This document shows, in pieces, positions 7,900 through 19,230 of a DNA stretch of 64,000 nt. The notes under the pieces were generated by a model, which had not been told where the DNA came from, ran no database searches, and saw nothing but the letters and a program-made list of their open reading frames with translations. Both the position numbers and the translations under genes were made by a program. Numbering within the stretch: the first letter of the stretch is position 1; each line of letters opens with the position of its first letter. Origin of the DNA: Patescibacteria group bacterium (GTDB taxonomy: Bacteria > Patescibacteriota > Gracilibacteria > Absconditabacterales > Absconditicoccaceae); assembly GCA_022705745.1 (NCBI GenBank), contig JAKJDW010000006.1, positions 1-64,000 of the forward strand, read 5' to 3'.

Positions 7900-10293
7900 T
7901 TATTTATATTCTTGTTGGTATTTTATGTGAGCAAGATAATCTCAGTTTAACATCAATAGTATATCTTTTAATGAATGTCGGTATAATGTATCTAATCCAG
8001 ATAACATGGTGTTTATAAAATTTCATTCACCCTCTCGTGTAAAACAAAAATTTTTCTTTTTACATAGAGACCATAATTCATTTAAATGTTCTTGTATATC
8101 TTTATTGTCATCACCTTCTTGTATTTCTCTTTGTATATCTTGTATTATTTTTAATCATACATTTAATTGTATTAAGGTTTGTTCTAAACCTTCTTTATTG
8201 AAAGGGAATTGTTCTATTAATTCTTTATCTTTTAATGCTATCTTAACTTTTTCAATGGATGAAATAATATCTTTTTCTTTACCATCAAAAACTTTTTTTA
8301 CAAAGTCATGTATTTTTCATATACTCTGAATATCTTTATATGAAACTTTTCTATTTCCAAACACGGATAACAACGCCTTATTGTATACATTTGCTCGATA
8401 TTCTTTTTCGTGTGGATAACTAATTTCTTTATCTTTATTCTTTTTAAATTTATCTAGTACTTTAATCATATTGTTACTATCCTCAAATCATGGTATGCTA
8501 AGAAATATTGCTATTTTTTCCGGCATATCATCAAAAAAATAAGCTATTTTTGCTATATATTCTATATATTTTTGTGTATCTGTAAATGTGTGTGAATAGT
8601 TAATATAATTAAAATATTCCAAAAAACTTTTGTGATAAAAAGATATTTTGTTGTCTCATTCGTTTTTAAAAAATCCGTATGCAAATAAAGTTTCCAAAAA
8701 TATATCAATTTTCTTATTAATCATTTGATATGTTTTGTGTGTTTCTCGTTTTGTTGTCATAAAATCTAGAAAATCTTCTAACTTCATATCATGTACATCA
8801 AAATGTTTCTTATATTTGATGTAGGCATCTGTTTGTAGCATCCCACCATCGAAAAGATCAGTAAATAAAAATCTTAACATCTCCGCATGTAAATCTCATT
8901 TTGATATAACTATACCATTTTTTAGATTCTTTTGATTATATAAAAAAATATTGTTACTTGCAAAAGAAAGAAAATCTTTCCTTAGCTCATCATATTCTTC
9001 TCCCATAAATGGATTGTTAAGATACAATCTTTCGTTTTCTTCTCAGAAATTATCAGATTTTTGACCTTCTCTTTGATGAAGATACTCAAAAAATTTATCA
9101 TAAATATCTTTACGAGTAATATCTTTTTTTTCATTACCATTTTTATCTACAAAAACTTTACCACCTCTTCATACACTTATTTTTCTTTTAACGATATTAG
9201 CAAGCATTTCTATAATAATGGGTGTCTTAAGTTCACTATCTACCACATCCACTATATCAGTAAGTTCTTTTTTAAATTTTTCTTGTATATGCTCAGGTTT
9301 GATTATTTTTGTAAAACTCTGGATATAATCCGAGATAGCTACTTCTTCTTGAAGTTGATATAATACAACATTTTCTTTTTTTTCTGTTTTTTCATCATTT
9401 TTATACACAAAATCATCATCTACATATCTTCACAAAAGTATTAGTTTCTTATTGGAATGTTTAAATTTATCCGAATTACTTATTTCAGCAAGCTTTTTTA
9501 CTGTATTTGGATTTTTTTCATCCAAAGCATCTATCACAAAAATGTTTTCTGGTCATTGCAATATATTTTCAAGAGTATCTACAGAGTAATCATTGAGATC
9601 TACCTCTTTTACTCGTGTAGAATAGGTATTATTTTTTTGTAGATGTGAGAAATTAGATAGATTCATGAGTAAATATTTGGATAATATAGTTTTTCCTGAT
9701 CATCCCGTGGCTTGAATAATAAATAATTGGTTATTTTCATGGAGAATATTATCAATTAAATCATTGGAAGATAGATTTTCCCCTTCTCAAGAAAGATTTT
9801 GTGTTACATAAAAATCTTTGAGAAAAATGTTATTTCACAATAAGGTATCAATATGAATGTTGTTGTATTTTTGTGTTTGGTTTATTTTTTCTATCTCTTG
9901 TTCTATTGGGGTTTTTGGTATCAATCTTCCATCAGGGGAGGGTATTAATGTTTTTCTATCTTCTTCTATAAATTGAGATATAATAGGATTTGCGATGATA
10001 TTTTTATTTTTCATATATAATTTATATAATACATATTTCCAAAATTCATGTTCATTGTTGTATAATTTTAACATCCATCTACATTTTTCTTTTTCAGGGA
10101 CTCCCTCATCATCAAGATATTCTACAACTATGTTTTCAATATTCTTATCTTTGGATGATATAATAATATCAACTAAAAAAGATAAAATATATGTTCTGAT
10201 AAAATTGCTATTAATACCAATATAATTGAAAATATTTTCCATACTCATGTCATTGGATATGTTTTCTTTTATTTCCTCTAGATATGCATTCAT
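7900..10293 (-). CDS. STAND/NACHT-like NTPase
   Basis: A 797-residue protein from the ATG at 10293. A P-loop QATGGSGKT lies near residue 195 and a Walker B FVIDALDEK near residue 250, followed by KLILLGRY in the place of the NACHT sensor. 'DALDE' is typical of STAND/NACHT signalling ATPases, which includes the Avs-type antiviral sensors. The remaining 450 residues are helical with no clear repeats. The same frame stays open without a stop up to the TAA at 10486-10488, and the 190 bp between (for example EFINLTKQPYSKQG) look coding, so the true N-terminus may be missing or reached by read-through. Upstream in the same frame lie the phosphatase and kinase-like genes. Confidence 0.75.
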
Positions 10294-10485
10294 TATATTA
10301 GTGTCTGCTATAATATTATTTCCCAGTAAAATATTTAGTGTAGAAACAGCACTTTTAAATTCTTCTACTTGTTGTGGATATAATGATATATCGAATTCAA
10401 AAATCTTATTTTCATTATGTACCTTAATTTCTCATTGTTTACTGTATGGTTGCTTTGTAAGATTAATAAACTCTCATGTTTGATT

Positions 10486-11205
10486 TTAAAATCCATAATC
10501 TAGTTGAGATACTTCACTTTCTTTCATATCTTTGATAAGATCAATTTTTGATCTATTATATTTTGCATCCAAAAAACCATTTGTTCCTGTACGATGACCT
10601 ATCATGATATGATGTTTATAAGAATTATTTTGTATATTTTTTTTAATTTTTTCTATATAATCAAAAATCCTTACTCTTGACTCCAGTATTGATTCTGCTC
10701 ATGCTTCGTTTTTTTTTGTTCATTGGATAGGTATCTCATTATTTTGTCTATCTCATTTTTTTCTTGTAGCTAAAGCTCTTGTTAATTTTAGGTGTGGATA
10801 TTTTTCTTTCATTATATGAGTATCAAACATCTCTTTTTCGTTGGGAAATGTTAATCATATTTCTTCACAAAATATTTTAGCAGTTTGCCAATCCCTTTTT
10901 ACTATAGGATCAAAGTGGATACAAAGTTCTTGTATTGGAATTCATAATTGTAAAAAGTTATTTGCTTGTTTTTTAATGCTGGATTTGGGTCAAAATTCAG
11001 ACTCTATTAACGGTTCGTCAGCTTCTTTTCTCATATCTTTTTCCATATTAGCTATGGTTAATCCATGGCGTAATAATCAAACAAAATGTTCTGCTTTTTT
11101 ATTTTGATTTAATGTTTTTAGTAAAGAATTTTCCAAAGAATGATTAGCAAGAGGTTTTTTTGCTATTCATGATTGTTGTTCTATTTCTTTGTCTAGTAGT
11201 ATCAT
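10486..11205 (-). CDS. Histidine (RHG) phosphatase-like protein
   Basis: A 239-residue protein. FVGLLRHGLTIAN near residue 45 matches the catalytic RHG-x-T/S motif of the histidine phosphatase (phosphoglycerate-mutase) superfamily. HHIMIGHRTGTNG near residue 200 fits the second catalytic histidine. It starts 25 bp after the stop of the GHMP-like gene and shares its frame. Its own TAA is followed in frame by the STAND NTPase. This tight order suggests the three work together, possibly on a phosphorylated metabolite or signal, but the substrate is unknown. Confidence 0.6.
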
Positions 11206-11229
11206 CAAATATGTCGTAAGATAAAGTAT

Positions 11230-12948
11230 TTATGTCATTTTTTTTATTATAGTCACAGGAATATTTGTTTTTCCTAATTTTAACCAAAATTCTCTCAAAG
11301 ATCATGCTGACTCGAAAGGGAATTCTTGGTCAGTGCGATTATAAATAAATTTGTTTAGTGGATAGACTATTTTCCCAAGCATTTGATTTTGTTGTCCAGA
11401 AAATGTAGAAGGTCATAACTGATTGTTTTTTATAGTAAAATCAGGAGCTTGTAATATTAAATCAAATATTTCTATGGTAGTAGATTGAGATTTAATATCT
11501 TTTGATGTTAGTGCTTCGCCGTTGAAATATATTTTTCCTTTTACTGCATCCAAAAATAGTCATGAAGTTTTTTCTGGCTCTATATCAGCATAATTACAAA
11601 TTGTTTGTTCTCAAAAATTATCTATCATCACATATACATTTTCTGAATTTTCAGATGAAATAGATGCAAATAGATTTTGTTCTATTTTAATTCCTTGGGA
11701 AGGTGGTGTATCAAAATTGTATTTACTTGCTATACGAATATGGGGGTATTTTGTTCTCATACTTTCTATAATAATTCTTAGTATATCATAATCGCTATCG
11801 TCTTCGAATATTATTATATAATTTCATCCAAATTTACTTGTATATATAGGAAACATACCAAACATATCAGGGGAGACATTTTTTTGAGCACAAGCAGAAA
11901 AAAAGTCATCAACAATATCACTATCTTCTTCTATATCGTTATATAAACTATGGATAGTATTGAAGTGATTTATAAGTTCATATATATACTCTCTACGCGG
12001 TCAATATTGATAGATATGAGAAAACAAATAAAGTGTTTTTATACTCATTGCACTAATAGCATTTGTTATAATTTCATAATATCCATTGGTAGAAAATATT
12101 TTATGGAGATGTGAGTGAATACTATCCCGATTTTGATTATTGAATCGTTCGCTATAATTTTTATTTTTCATTCTGGTAAACTTTTTCTGACTTTCTACCA
12201 TATTGGTATTTGCTCTTTGTCATGTATATATCATCGCCCAACGGATTGGTAATGTGGTAGAAGATATATCTTTAAGATTTAACATTTTGGGTATTGTTTG
12301 ATAATATTCTTTTATAAATTGTATATCATCTAGTTTTTGTATATTATGTGAATCGCTTAGATATACATGAGGATGTGCTGTTTGCAGTAAGGTTGTATAG
12401 TAGGAAGGACCAGAATTCCCGTGTTTTATTTCCCGTGTACACTTATGAGCTAATGTTTTTATTTCATGAAAATGAATACTATTTTCAAAGGACTCATAAT
12501 CATCTAATATGTTTTGCTTGTATTTCCCAGTCAGTATACCAATACCAGTAACAATTAGACTAAATATTGTACCTGTGAACCCTAATCATTCTCCTCTTGT
12601 ACTTTCTGAAACTACCGCTATTTCATATCCATGAGTTTTTTTGTTAAGATTCATTTCTTTTTCGAGAAGATCAAGTCATGGGCCATAGTGACTCTTTATC
12701 AATTCTTTTTCATATTCTAGGAAACGTTCTCAATTATACATAGAAATGTATTCTATACTGAGTCATTTTTGTGGAGTTTTTCTGATCCCCACATAACATT
12801 TTGAATCTATTTTTTGTTTAATACTTATAAAACTATCAACATGCCCTATCCCGGCAGGAAATCGGTTGAATCAAAAATGTCAGCTTATTACAAACTCACA
12901 GCTAGAAAATAAATGTTCTTTTCATTTTTTTATATTTTCTATTCACAT
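11230..12948 (-). CDS. GHMP-kinase-like protein with extra C-terminal domain
   Basis: A 572-residue protein. Three segments fit GHMP small-molecule kinases in order: ISGHFGFNRFPAG near residue 25, a glycine-rich phosphate loop RGEGLGFTGT near residue 120 and SKFGGNYIIIFEDD near residue 370. REIKHGNSGPS near 175 resembles the HGxxSGxD motif. UGA supplies most of the glycines in these motifs. The last 130 residues (NGEALTSKDIKS onward) look like an added winged-helix-like domain. The match is by motif only, and the substrate is not known. It is the first gene of the three-gene unit. Confidence 0.55.
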
Positions 12949-13055
12949 GATATTAAAATAAAAATAAAACTACTTAATTATACAAAAAAAAATCATTTTT
13001 GTCAAATTTTTGAGCTTATTTTCACTACTGTCCAAATAGAAAAAATCAATAACAG

Positions 13056-13086
13056 GAAAATCCGTGTGATTAGCACGGATTTTTTC
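13056..13086. terminator. Rho-independent terminator
   Basis: AAAATCCGTG pairs with CACGGATTTT around a 7-nt loop and continues into TTTT. It lies between the toxin stop and the start of the GHMP-like gene. Confidence 0.75.
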
Positions 13087-13112
13087 TGTAAATACTGTTT
13101 AATATAAACTCA

Positions 13113-13499
13113 TTAACTTAGAGTTTTTTTTCAACTTAGAAGTTTTTTTATTCTATCCTTGTTTTCATTTTTCTTATCAGCTTTTGCATAAATTTCTATA
13201 AATTGTATAAACTGGATAGTTTCACTACATTTATCATATGTGTAGATGAGTCTCAATTTAGTAGTGCTTTTAAGTGATTTACATGCAAACTTTTTAGCTT
13301 TATAAACTGGCAAAAAAACAGATTTTCATAATTGATTTATTCTTTCTACTCCTCATATATTAGTAGGATTTGTTTTTAGTGCTCTTTTAAAATCAGAGAA
13401 ATCTCACTTATCTCCATTATAATTTCATAGTGAGGGATATGATTTTTTTATTTTTTTATAATCATGTATAAATTCGTTGGTATACAAAAATTTAATCAT
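13113..13499 (-). CDS. RelE/ParE-like toxin
   Basis: A 128-residue basic protein beginning MIKFLYTNEFIHDYKKIKKS. The layout fits RelE/HigB-type mRNA interferases: helix-rich N-terminus, central VFLPVYKAKKFACKS, KLRLIYTYDK beta strands and a C-terminal IYAKADKKNENKD. It overlaps the end of the Panacea antitoxin gene by 8 bp (AATGATTAA), the usual coupling of a toxin-antitoxin pair. Catalytic residues cannot be fixed by eye. Two UGA codons are read as glycine. Confidence 0.7.
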
Positions 13500-14220
13500 T
13501 ATATGTGACTTCTGCTACAGAATAAAGAGATTCACGATAGTGAGCTAATCCATAACTAATTTCATCACCTATTTTTTCTGTAGCTTTTCGAGGCATATCA
13601 CCATGAGAAAATTCAGTTAACCATTTACCAGTTTTGTCACTATATTTTGTAATAACGCTATCTAATTCTGCAAGTTCTGTTGCTGAGAAAACAGATAAAT
13701 CTGGTCTTTCGTTTGGGATAAATCTTTGTTGATTATATCAATGGAATTCAGAAGTTATGGTTTTAATGATTCATGCCTTTTCCATGAGTGCGACAACAGC
13801 ATCGATAGATTTTGGCATAGGTCACATTGGCATTTTTATATAGAGATCTCCTGTAATTGAGGTCCAATACTTTTCATAATGGTTGAAGTCGGCGAAATAT
13901 AAAAGTTTGTTTAACACAATCTTTCCAACATTTGGTTTTCCTGCACATTGAGAAAGTATGTACAGAATGGTCTGTATCATTTTGTTTAATGGATGATTTT
14001 TTGTGATTTTGGTTTTTTCAACAGGTTTTTCTAATAAATTTTCAATAGAAAGCTCAAAAATATGTGCAATTTTTTCTATTTCATTCTTTTTAAGATCTCT
14101 TTTACCTGATTCAATATTGGCATAAGTTACTCTACTTATCTTTAATAAATTAGCCATTTGTGCTTGTGATAAATTAGCATAGTTTCTTAGAGTTTTTATT
14201 TTTTTTGAAAGATAATCCAT
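13492..14220 (-). CDS. HTH-Panacea antitoxin
   Basis: A 242-residue protein. Residues 1-60 are an XRE-type helix-turn-helix (LSQAQMANLLKISRVTYANI). From about residue 75 comes a Panacea domain (DUF4065), with the typical LNKLLYFADFNHY and GDLYIKMPMGPMP segments. Panacea domains neutralise many unrelated toxins in PanAT toxin-antitoxin systems; here the partner is a RelE-like protein. The HTH probably autoregulates the operon from the AT-rich region upstream of 14220. Confidence 0.85.
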
Positions 14221-14517
14221 TATAATTTTGAATAGATAAAATCAAATAAACTATAACCTATTTTTTCTTATGTAAACTATATTGAGGTATGTGGTCAAAC
14301 ATGAGTATAAAGATTTTTTTACAAAAATCAAGAAAATTGTATAATTATTTATACTTTTATTTAACATTGTTGTTTTAAACAAAATGACAAATTGAAAAAT
14401 TTTAATATTTATTGAATTTTTTTGAACATAAAGAAATATATTTTCCTTTAATTTTGTATTGTAAAACCGTTAGTATTGACTATATTGTTGTCGTTTTATT
14501 CTTTAACCAAAGATATC

Positions 14518-15018
14518 ATGTATAATGGATTTAATGTGTTTCAACTTGCTTTTTTCTTTGTTGTTCCAGTATTGTTGTTTTTGATTTTGTTTGTACTTTA
14601 TCAAAACCTTTATTGAAAAGATCAGAAAAAACCTAAACTTATTGTTTTATATTCTAAGACTATGATTTGGGCATTAAGTTTTCTTTTTATTATTATATCA
14701 GCAAAAATTGGAGATGATTATTTGGATATGAGACAATCTTTTCAATATGATGAATTAAATCAACAACAAGAATATGTAGATTTGTATGGATGTAGCCAAA
14801 AGTATGGAAACTATGATTATCAATGATGAAGTTCTAATTTAACAGAAGAACAAATTGAAACTTGTCGTGTTGAGCAGAGAGAGCGTCAACAAAAATATAC
14901 TGAAATAAACCACAAAGGTGTGATGTATAAGTCAATTTACCGTGTTTGAATTATTGCTATATTACTGATTATTCACATCATACTTTATTATTCTGTTAGA
15001 AACAGAAAAGAACAATAA
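14518..15018 (+). CDS. Membrane protein of unknown function
   Basis: A 166-residue protein with hydrophobic segments near residues 7-27, 43-58 and 138-158. A polar, Gln/Glu/Tyr-rich loop with two cysteines (YGCSQKY and ETCRVEQ) lies between the second and third. Four UGA codons code glycine. It lies 97 bp upstream of gltX on the same strand. No family is recognised. Confidence 0.65.
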
Positions 15019-15115
15019 TTGAAAAATCAACCATTTATCGTTGAAATTATAACTTATAAAGTTATTTATTGTATTGAATAATTGTTTTTTTTTATTTTTT
15101 TAGTATATTGGAAAT

Positions 15116-16801
15116 ATGGCTGATTGGAAAGATTTAGCGGATTTAATGTTCCCAGATGTTGATCAAACTATAGCTGATTTAGAGAAAAAATATCCACCTA
15201 GGACAAATGCTACTTGTTCTCGTTTCGCGCCTAGTCCTACTGGATTTATGCATATTTGAAATTTTTATTCAGCTTTTGTTGCACAGAGATACGCCAAACA
15301 ACAATGATGAACATTTATTTTGAGAATAGAGGATACAGACCAAAAAAGAGAGGTAGATTGAGCAGTAGATCTGATTATCAATTATCTCCAAAAATTTAAT
15401 GTAGAAATAGATGAATGACCTATAGGAGCAAACAGCCAAGATGTCTGAAATTACGGTCCTTATACTCAATCCCAAAGAAAAGAAATATATCAGATTTTTG
15501 CCAAAACTTTGATAGAAAAATGATTGGCATATCCTTGTTGGATGACAGAATCCCAGTTAGAAGAAATTAGAAAACAACAGACCGCCCTCAAAGTGACTCC
15601 ATGAATTTATGGTAATTATTCGCTATGGAGAAACAAATCCCCAGAAGAAATTATGCAAAAATTAGAGTCAGATTCCAATTTTGTGTTGAGATTCCGTTCC
15701 CATGGAGATTTCTCCCAAAGATGTGAATTTGATGATTTGATCAAAGGGAAAATAAATATGATAGACAATTACAATGATATCGTTTTGATAAAATCTGAAG
15801 ATGGCTTGCCGACATATCATTTGGCACATATCGCAGATGATTATTTGATGAGAACTTCGCATGTGATTAGGGGAGAGGAGTGGTTGACTTCTGTGCCTCT
15901 TCATATCCAGCTTTTCAAGGCATTTGACTTGCCTTATCCGCAATATTGTCATGTAGCACCGCTTTTGAAATTAGATGAAGAAGGCAACAAAAGAAAACTT
16001 TCCAAAAGAAAGGATCCAGAAGCGGATATTGCTTATTTTTTCCAAAATTGATACGCGCCAGAAGGAATTATCGATTACCTGCTGACTATCGTGGATTCAT
16101 CTTATGAAGACTGGCAAAAAGCCAATCCAGACAAGAATTATCTCGATTTCCAAATCAAAATCGAAAATATGAATACCTCTGGAGCTTTGTTTGATTTTGT
16201 CAAACTTCAAAGCATGAATAATGCTTATCTTTCTAGGATTTCGACAGAGGAGCTATACAATCAAAGTCTAGTTTGGGCAAAAAAATATAGACCATATTTG
16301 GCTGATTTGATGCAAGAAAATCCTGATTATAGCAAATCTGCTTTGGATATTGAAAGACATACTCCAAAAGATCCAAAAAGATTCACAACATTCAAAGATG
16401 TAGATACTCAATTAAGATTCTTTTTTGATTCAGAATATGAAAAATTAATTGAATCAGTAAAACTGAAAATAAAAAGTTGAGATGAAGAATTTCAAAAATT
16501 TACAGAATTTGATATGTGAATTGTTTCTAGTTTCTTGGATGAATATTTATGAGTTTTGGACTTGGATTTGATGGTAGAGGAGTGGTTTTCTCAGTTGAAA
16601 GAAATTTGAAAGAAACATTGATTCGCTTGAAATAATGCTGAATTCAAAGAATGAGGATATATTTGAAAAGTTTGAGATTTGGCAATGATTATTAGAGTTT
16701 GACTTTGTGCTTCTACCAAAACTCCGGATTTATTTTCAGTTATGAAAGTTATGGGTAAAAGTAGAATTGAAAAAAGATTAAAAAATTTTTTTCATTTATA
16801 A
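15116..16801 (+). CDS. gltX: Glutamyl-tRNA synthetase
   Basis: A 561-residue class I aminoacyl-tRNA synthetase. It has RFAPSPTGFMHIGN (HIGH box, glycine encoded by UGA) near residue 45 and KRKLSKRKD (KMSKS box) near residue 295. RIEDTDQKR and the Rossmann fold identify it as the GlxRS family, non-discriminating or discriminating not decidable by eye. The C-terminal 180 residues are the anticodon-binding region. The ATG was chosen because it gives the normal spacing to the HIGH box. Confidence 0.97.
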
Positions 16802-17046
16802 AAGAAAAATTTGTAAAATTTAATGAATAACTAAAATAAATTTATATTAAATTTTTAAAAATAGAATTTTAATTTTTTATTTATAGTTAATGTATAAATT
16901 TTAGAATATTTTTTAAAAAAGTTTTGATTTTTTTTCAAAATAGTATCAAAATAGCATTTTTTTGATGAAAAAAAGGAAATTTTGATGTAAAATATACTAG
17001 GTAAGAACTGGTATTAAAAAAATATGTAAAAAAAGTCCTCAAAAAT

Positions 17047-17074
17047 TTGACAAGAATTTTTTTTTGATTATAAT
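17047..17074 (+). promoter_or_regulatory. Strong sigma-70 promoter
   Basis: TTGACA and TATAAT, both perfect consensus, are separated by 16 bp. No gene-length frame follows, which suggests transcription of a non-coding RNA. Confidence 0.75.
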
Positions 17075-17080
17075 AGAAAT

Positions 17081-17797
17081 GTACAAATGAGTTGAGTAGA
17101 AATTATTTGATGATTTGGGTACGAAATATTCAATGATTCATTTAGTGACTATTCAAAGCATCTTGTACTATTCTAGGAAGAAGGTCATACACATTTAATA
17201 ATTAACTTTTGAATCTTCAATAATATTGTCGTTTCAAAAGTTGGTTCATAGTTGATTTTCTTCTACTTGAGTATCATGTTTGGATTTTAAGCTTTTAATT
17301 TCCAAAAGAAGTTAAAACAACTTAGAATTTGAATATGACTAGATTATCTATATTATTTTGAATAAAAATTTTATAGAAATTTAGATTAGAATGGCATTGT
17401 TATGGTTTTGTTCATTTATATCTACATCACTTCAAGAATCTTGAATTTTGTTCCACAAGGATAGAATAAAAAGTTTTAGAAGTCATAGATATAGAGCGAT
17501 TACCCTCAAAAGTAATTGATTATACAGATTAATTTAGGCCAATTTAGTTTGTATAACGAAATCTAGATGGCATTCTAACTCAAGCAGAAGAGTACTAATA
17601 GAACCTAATTCTATAAATATAGTTTGTACAAAAATAAAAATAAAAAATTGGCCAGATGATTTATTTACTAACTTACAAACTATGTAGAATGTCTATCTAG
17701 TATTTAGGCTTTGGTCTATTTCTAGATTAGACCAATTATTATTTGTTTACTGACTTTCTTCCTTTACCCTTAAAACTTGCATTGAGCAGGTTTTTTT
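17081..17797 (+). ncRNA. Candidate long structured RNA
   Basis: About 715 nt between a consensus promoter and a terminator (AACTTGC/GCAGGTT plus seven T). GGCCAATT near 17527 pairs with AATTGGCC near 17646. CTAGATGGCATTCTA near 17562 pairs with TAGAATGTCTATCTAG near 17685. TTGGTCTA/TAGACCAA forms a hairpin at 17711-17735. I found no tmRNA tag, T-arm or SRP motif. A 29-codon frame at 17097 (MSGVEIIGGFGYEIF) is possible, so a mixed or decayed coding origin is not excluded. Confidence 0.5.
17773..17797 (+). terminator. Terminator of the candidate RNA
   Basis: A 7-bp stem (AACTTGC/GCAGGTT) is followed by TTTTTTT in plus-strand sense. Confidence 0.7.
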
Positions 17798-17822
17798 CGT
17801 TATTGAACAATCTAGTTTTGTT

Positions 17823-17854
17823 AAAAAAACTGCCTCTAAATTTTAGAGACAGTT
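17823..17854 (-). terminator. Rho-independent terminator inside the code-25 reading of the next gene
   Basis: AAACTGTCTCTAA pairs with TTAGAGGCAGTTT and a T tract follows in minus-strand sense. It begins 11 bp after the UGA that ends the membrane protein gene in standard code. Confidence 0.8.
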
Positions 17855-17864
17855 TACTTTTAAT

Positions 17865-18329
17865 TCATTCAATTGGACAGCTCGGAAGATAAATAATTAT
17901 TTCCGAATCCGGGATTTTTTGAAGTGAGAAATAGTTGATAGTTGCATTTTCATCACGACTAAACTTTTTAAATTCCACTTTGGCTGTATCAAAGCCAGGT
18001 TTGATTGAGACATTTTTTGTTAGAAATGTGTTTTGATTCAAAACGCCATTCTCTCCATAATAATAAAAGATACAATACTCTTCATCATCTAAGGTTCCCA
18101 TTTCTAGAAAAGTATATTTCCCAGTAGTATCAGTTTTGTACTGTACTTTTTCTAAGGGAAAGGAGCTTACTTTTTCCTCAAATTTAGGTGGAATTAAAAG
18201 TGCTACAACAAAACCTACAAGAGCTCCAATTAATAATCCTGAAGCAAATAAGGTTGCAAAACTTTCGCCACGAAAAAGGACACTATACAATGCCCATATG
18301 AGAATGACTGAAATAATAATTGTTACCAT
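17865..18329 (-). CDS. Membrane-anchored protein that appears to stop at UGA
   Basis: A 154-residue protein with a hydrophobic N-terminus (IIISVILIWALYSVLF and GLLIGALVGFVVALLI, two membrane segments), then a soluble beta-rich domain. Its glycines use only GGN. The frame ends at UGA, 11 bp before a strong terminator. Under code 25 it would read through that terminator for 42 more residues to the TAA at 17739. The terminator makes UGA the natural stop, so the gene probably came recently from a standard-code organism. Product unknown. Confidence 0.6.
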   Translation of the reverse strand: MVTIIISVILIWALYSVLFRGESFATLFASGLLIGALVGFVVALLIPPKFEEKVSSFPLEKVQYKTDTTGKYTFLEMGTLDDEEYCIFYYYGENGVLNQNTFLTKNVSIKPGFDTAKVEFKKFSRDENATINYFSLQKIPDSEIIIYLPSCPIE

Positions 18330-18511
18330 AATTTTAATTTTTTTTGGTTAGTACTATTTTTTATTTACACTTAAATTGTAATGATATATATATATGTCAA
18401 GTCGTTTTTTTTTGTTGAGTTTATTTTTCTAGTTGTAAATTAGTGTTGTAGAGATATTAAATTTTCAATTGAAATAAGTCTTCAATCTATTATAAGAATT
18501 TTGTTCAACAC

Positions 18512-18527
18512 GAGAACGATTCTCATT
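18512..18527 (+). promoter_or_regulatory. Possible Fur/PerR-type operator
   Basis: GAGAACGATTCTCATT, containing the palindrome GAGAA-CGA-TTCTC, resembles Fur-family boxes and lies 35 bp upstream of the peroxiredoxin ATG. A peroxide or iron regulator would make sense there, but the match is short. Confidence 0.35.
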
Positions 18528-18561
18528 TAGAGAAGTTTTATTAGATAAATACAACAATATT

Positions 18562-19215
18562 ATGGAAACACAAAACACATTACCTTTAATTGGAGATATG
18601 GCTCCAGCATTTCAAGCTCAATCTACTGCTTGACCAATCAACTTTCCAAAAGATTATAAAGGAAAACGAGTAGTTTTATTCTCACATCCAGCAGATTTTA
18701 CTCCTGTATGCACAACAGAATTTATAGGGTTCCAAAAAGCTTATGAAGATTTCAAAGCTATCAATACAGAATTATTATGATATTCAGTAGATGGACTACA
18801 ATGACACATAGAATGGCTTAGAAATATTGAAAGAAACTTTGGAGTAAAAGTAGAATTCCCATTATTAGCTGGATCTAAAATTGCACACTTATATGGAATG
18901 TTACATCCAAATGCAGATGATTCGACTACTGTTAGAGCGGTCTTTGTAATAAATCCAGAAGGACAAATCGTAGCTATTATGTATTACCCACTTTCAAATG
19001 GAAGAAGTGTAGCAGAGATTTTAAGACTGGTAAAAGCGTTACAAACTACTGCTAAACACAAAAGAGCGACTCCAGAAAATCGACCAAATAATCCAATTTT
19101 TGGAGATAAAGTGATAGTTCCTCCTGCAGGTACCATGAAAGATGCTGTTACAAATGCTCAAAAATATGAAAATAAAGATTGGTATATTTGTGTAGAACAA
19201 AATCCAAACAAATAA
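18562..19215 (+). CDS. Peroxiredoxin, Prx6/1-Cys type
   Basis: A 217-residue thiol peroxidase that reduces hydrogen peroxide and alkyl hydroperoxides. [14 protein letters not shown] near residue 40 contains the peroxidatic cysteine. The long C-terminal region ([11 protein letters not shown] and VIVPPAGT) is typical of the Prx6/archaeal group. UGA codes glycine at several sites, including STAGPINFP. A terminator follows immediately. Confidence 0.95.
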
Positions 19216-19230
19216 GATCACTATTATCAA

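Noticed and set aside
17081-17797. tmRNA or RNase P RNA in the long gene-free region
   Set aside because: No T-arm, tag frame ending ALAA, or RNase P core blocks could be found, and RNase P RNA is at 57.5 kb.
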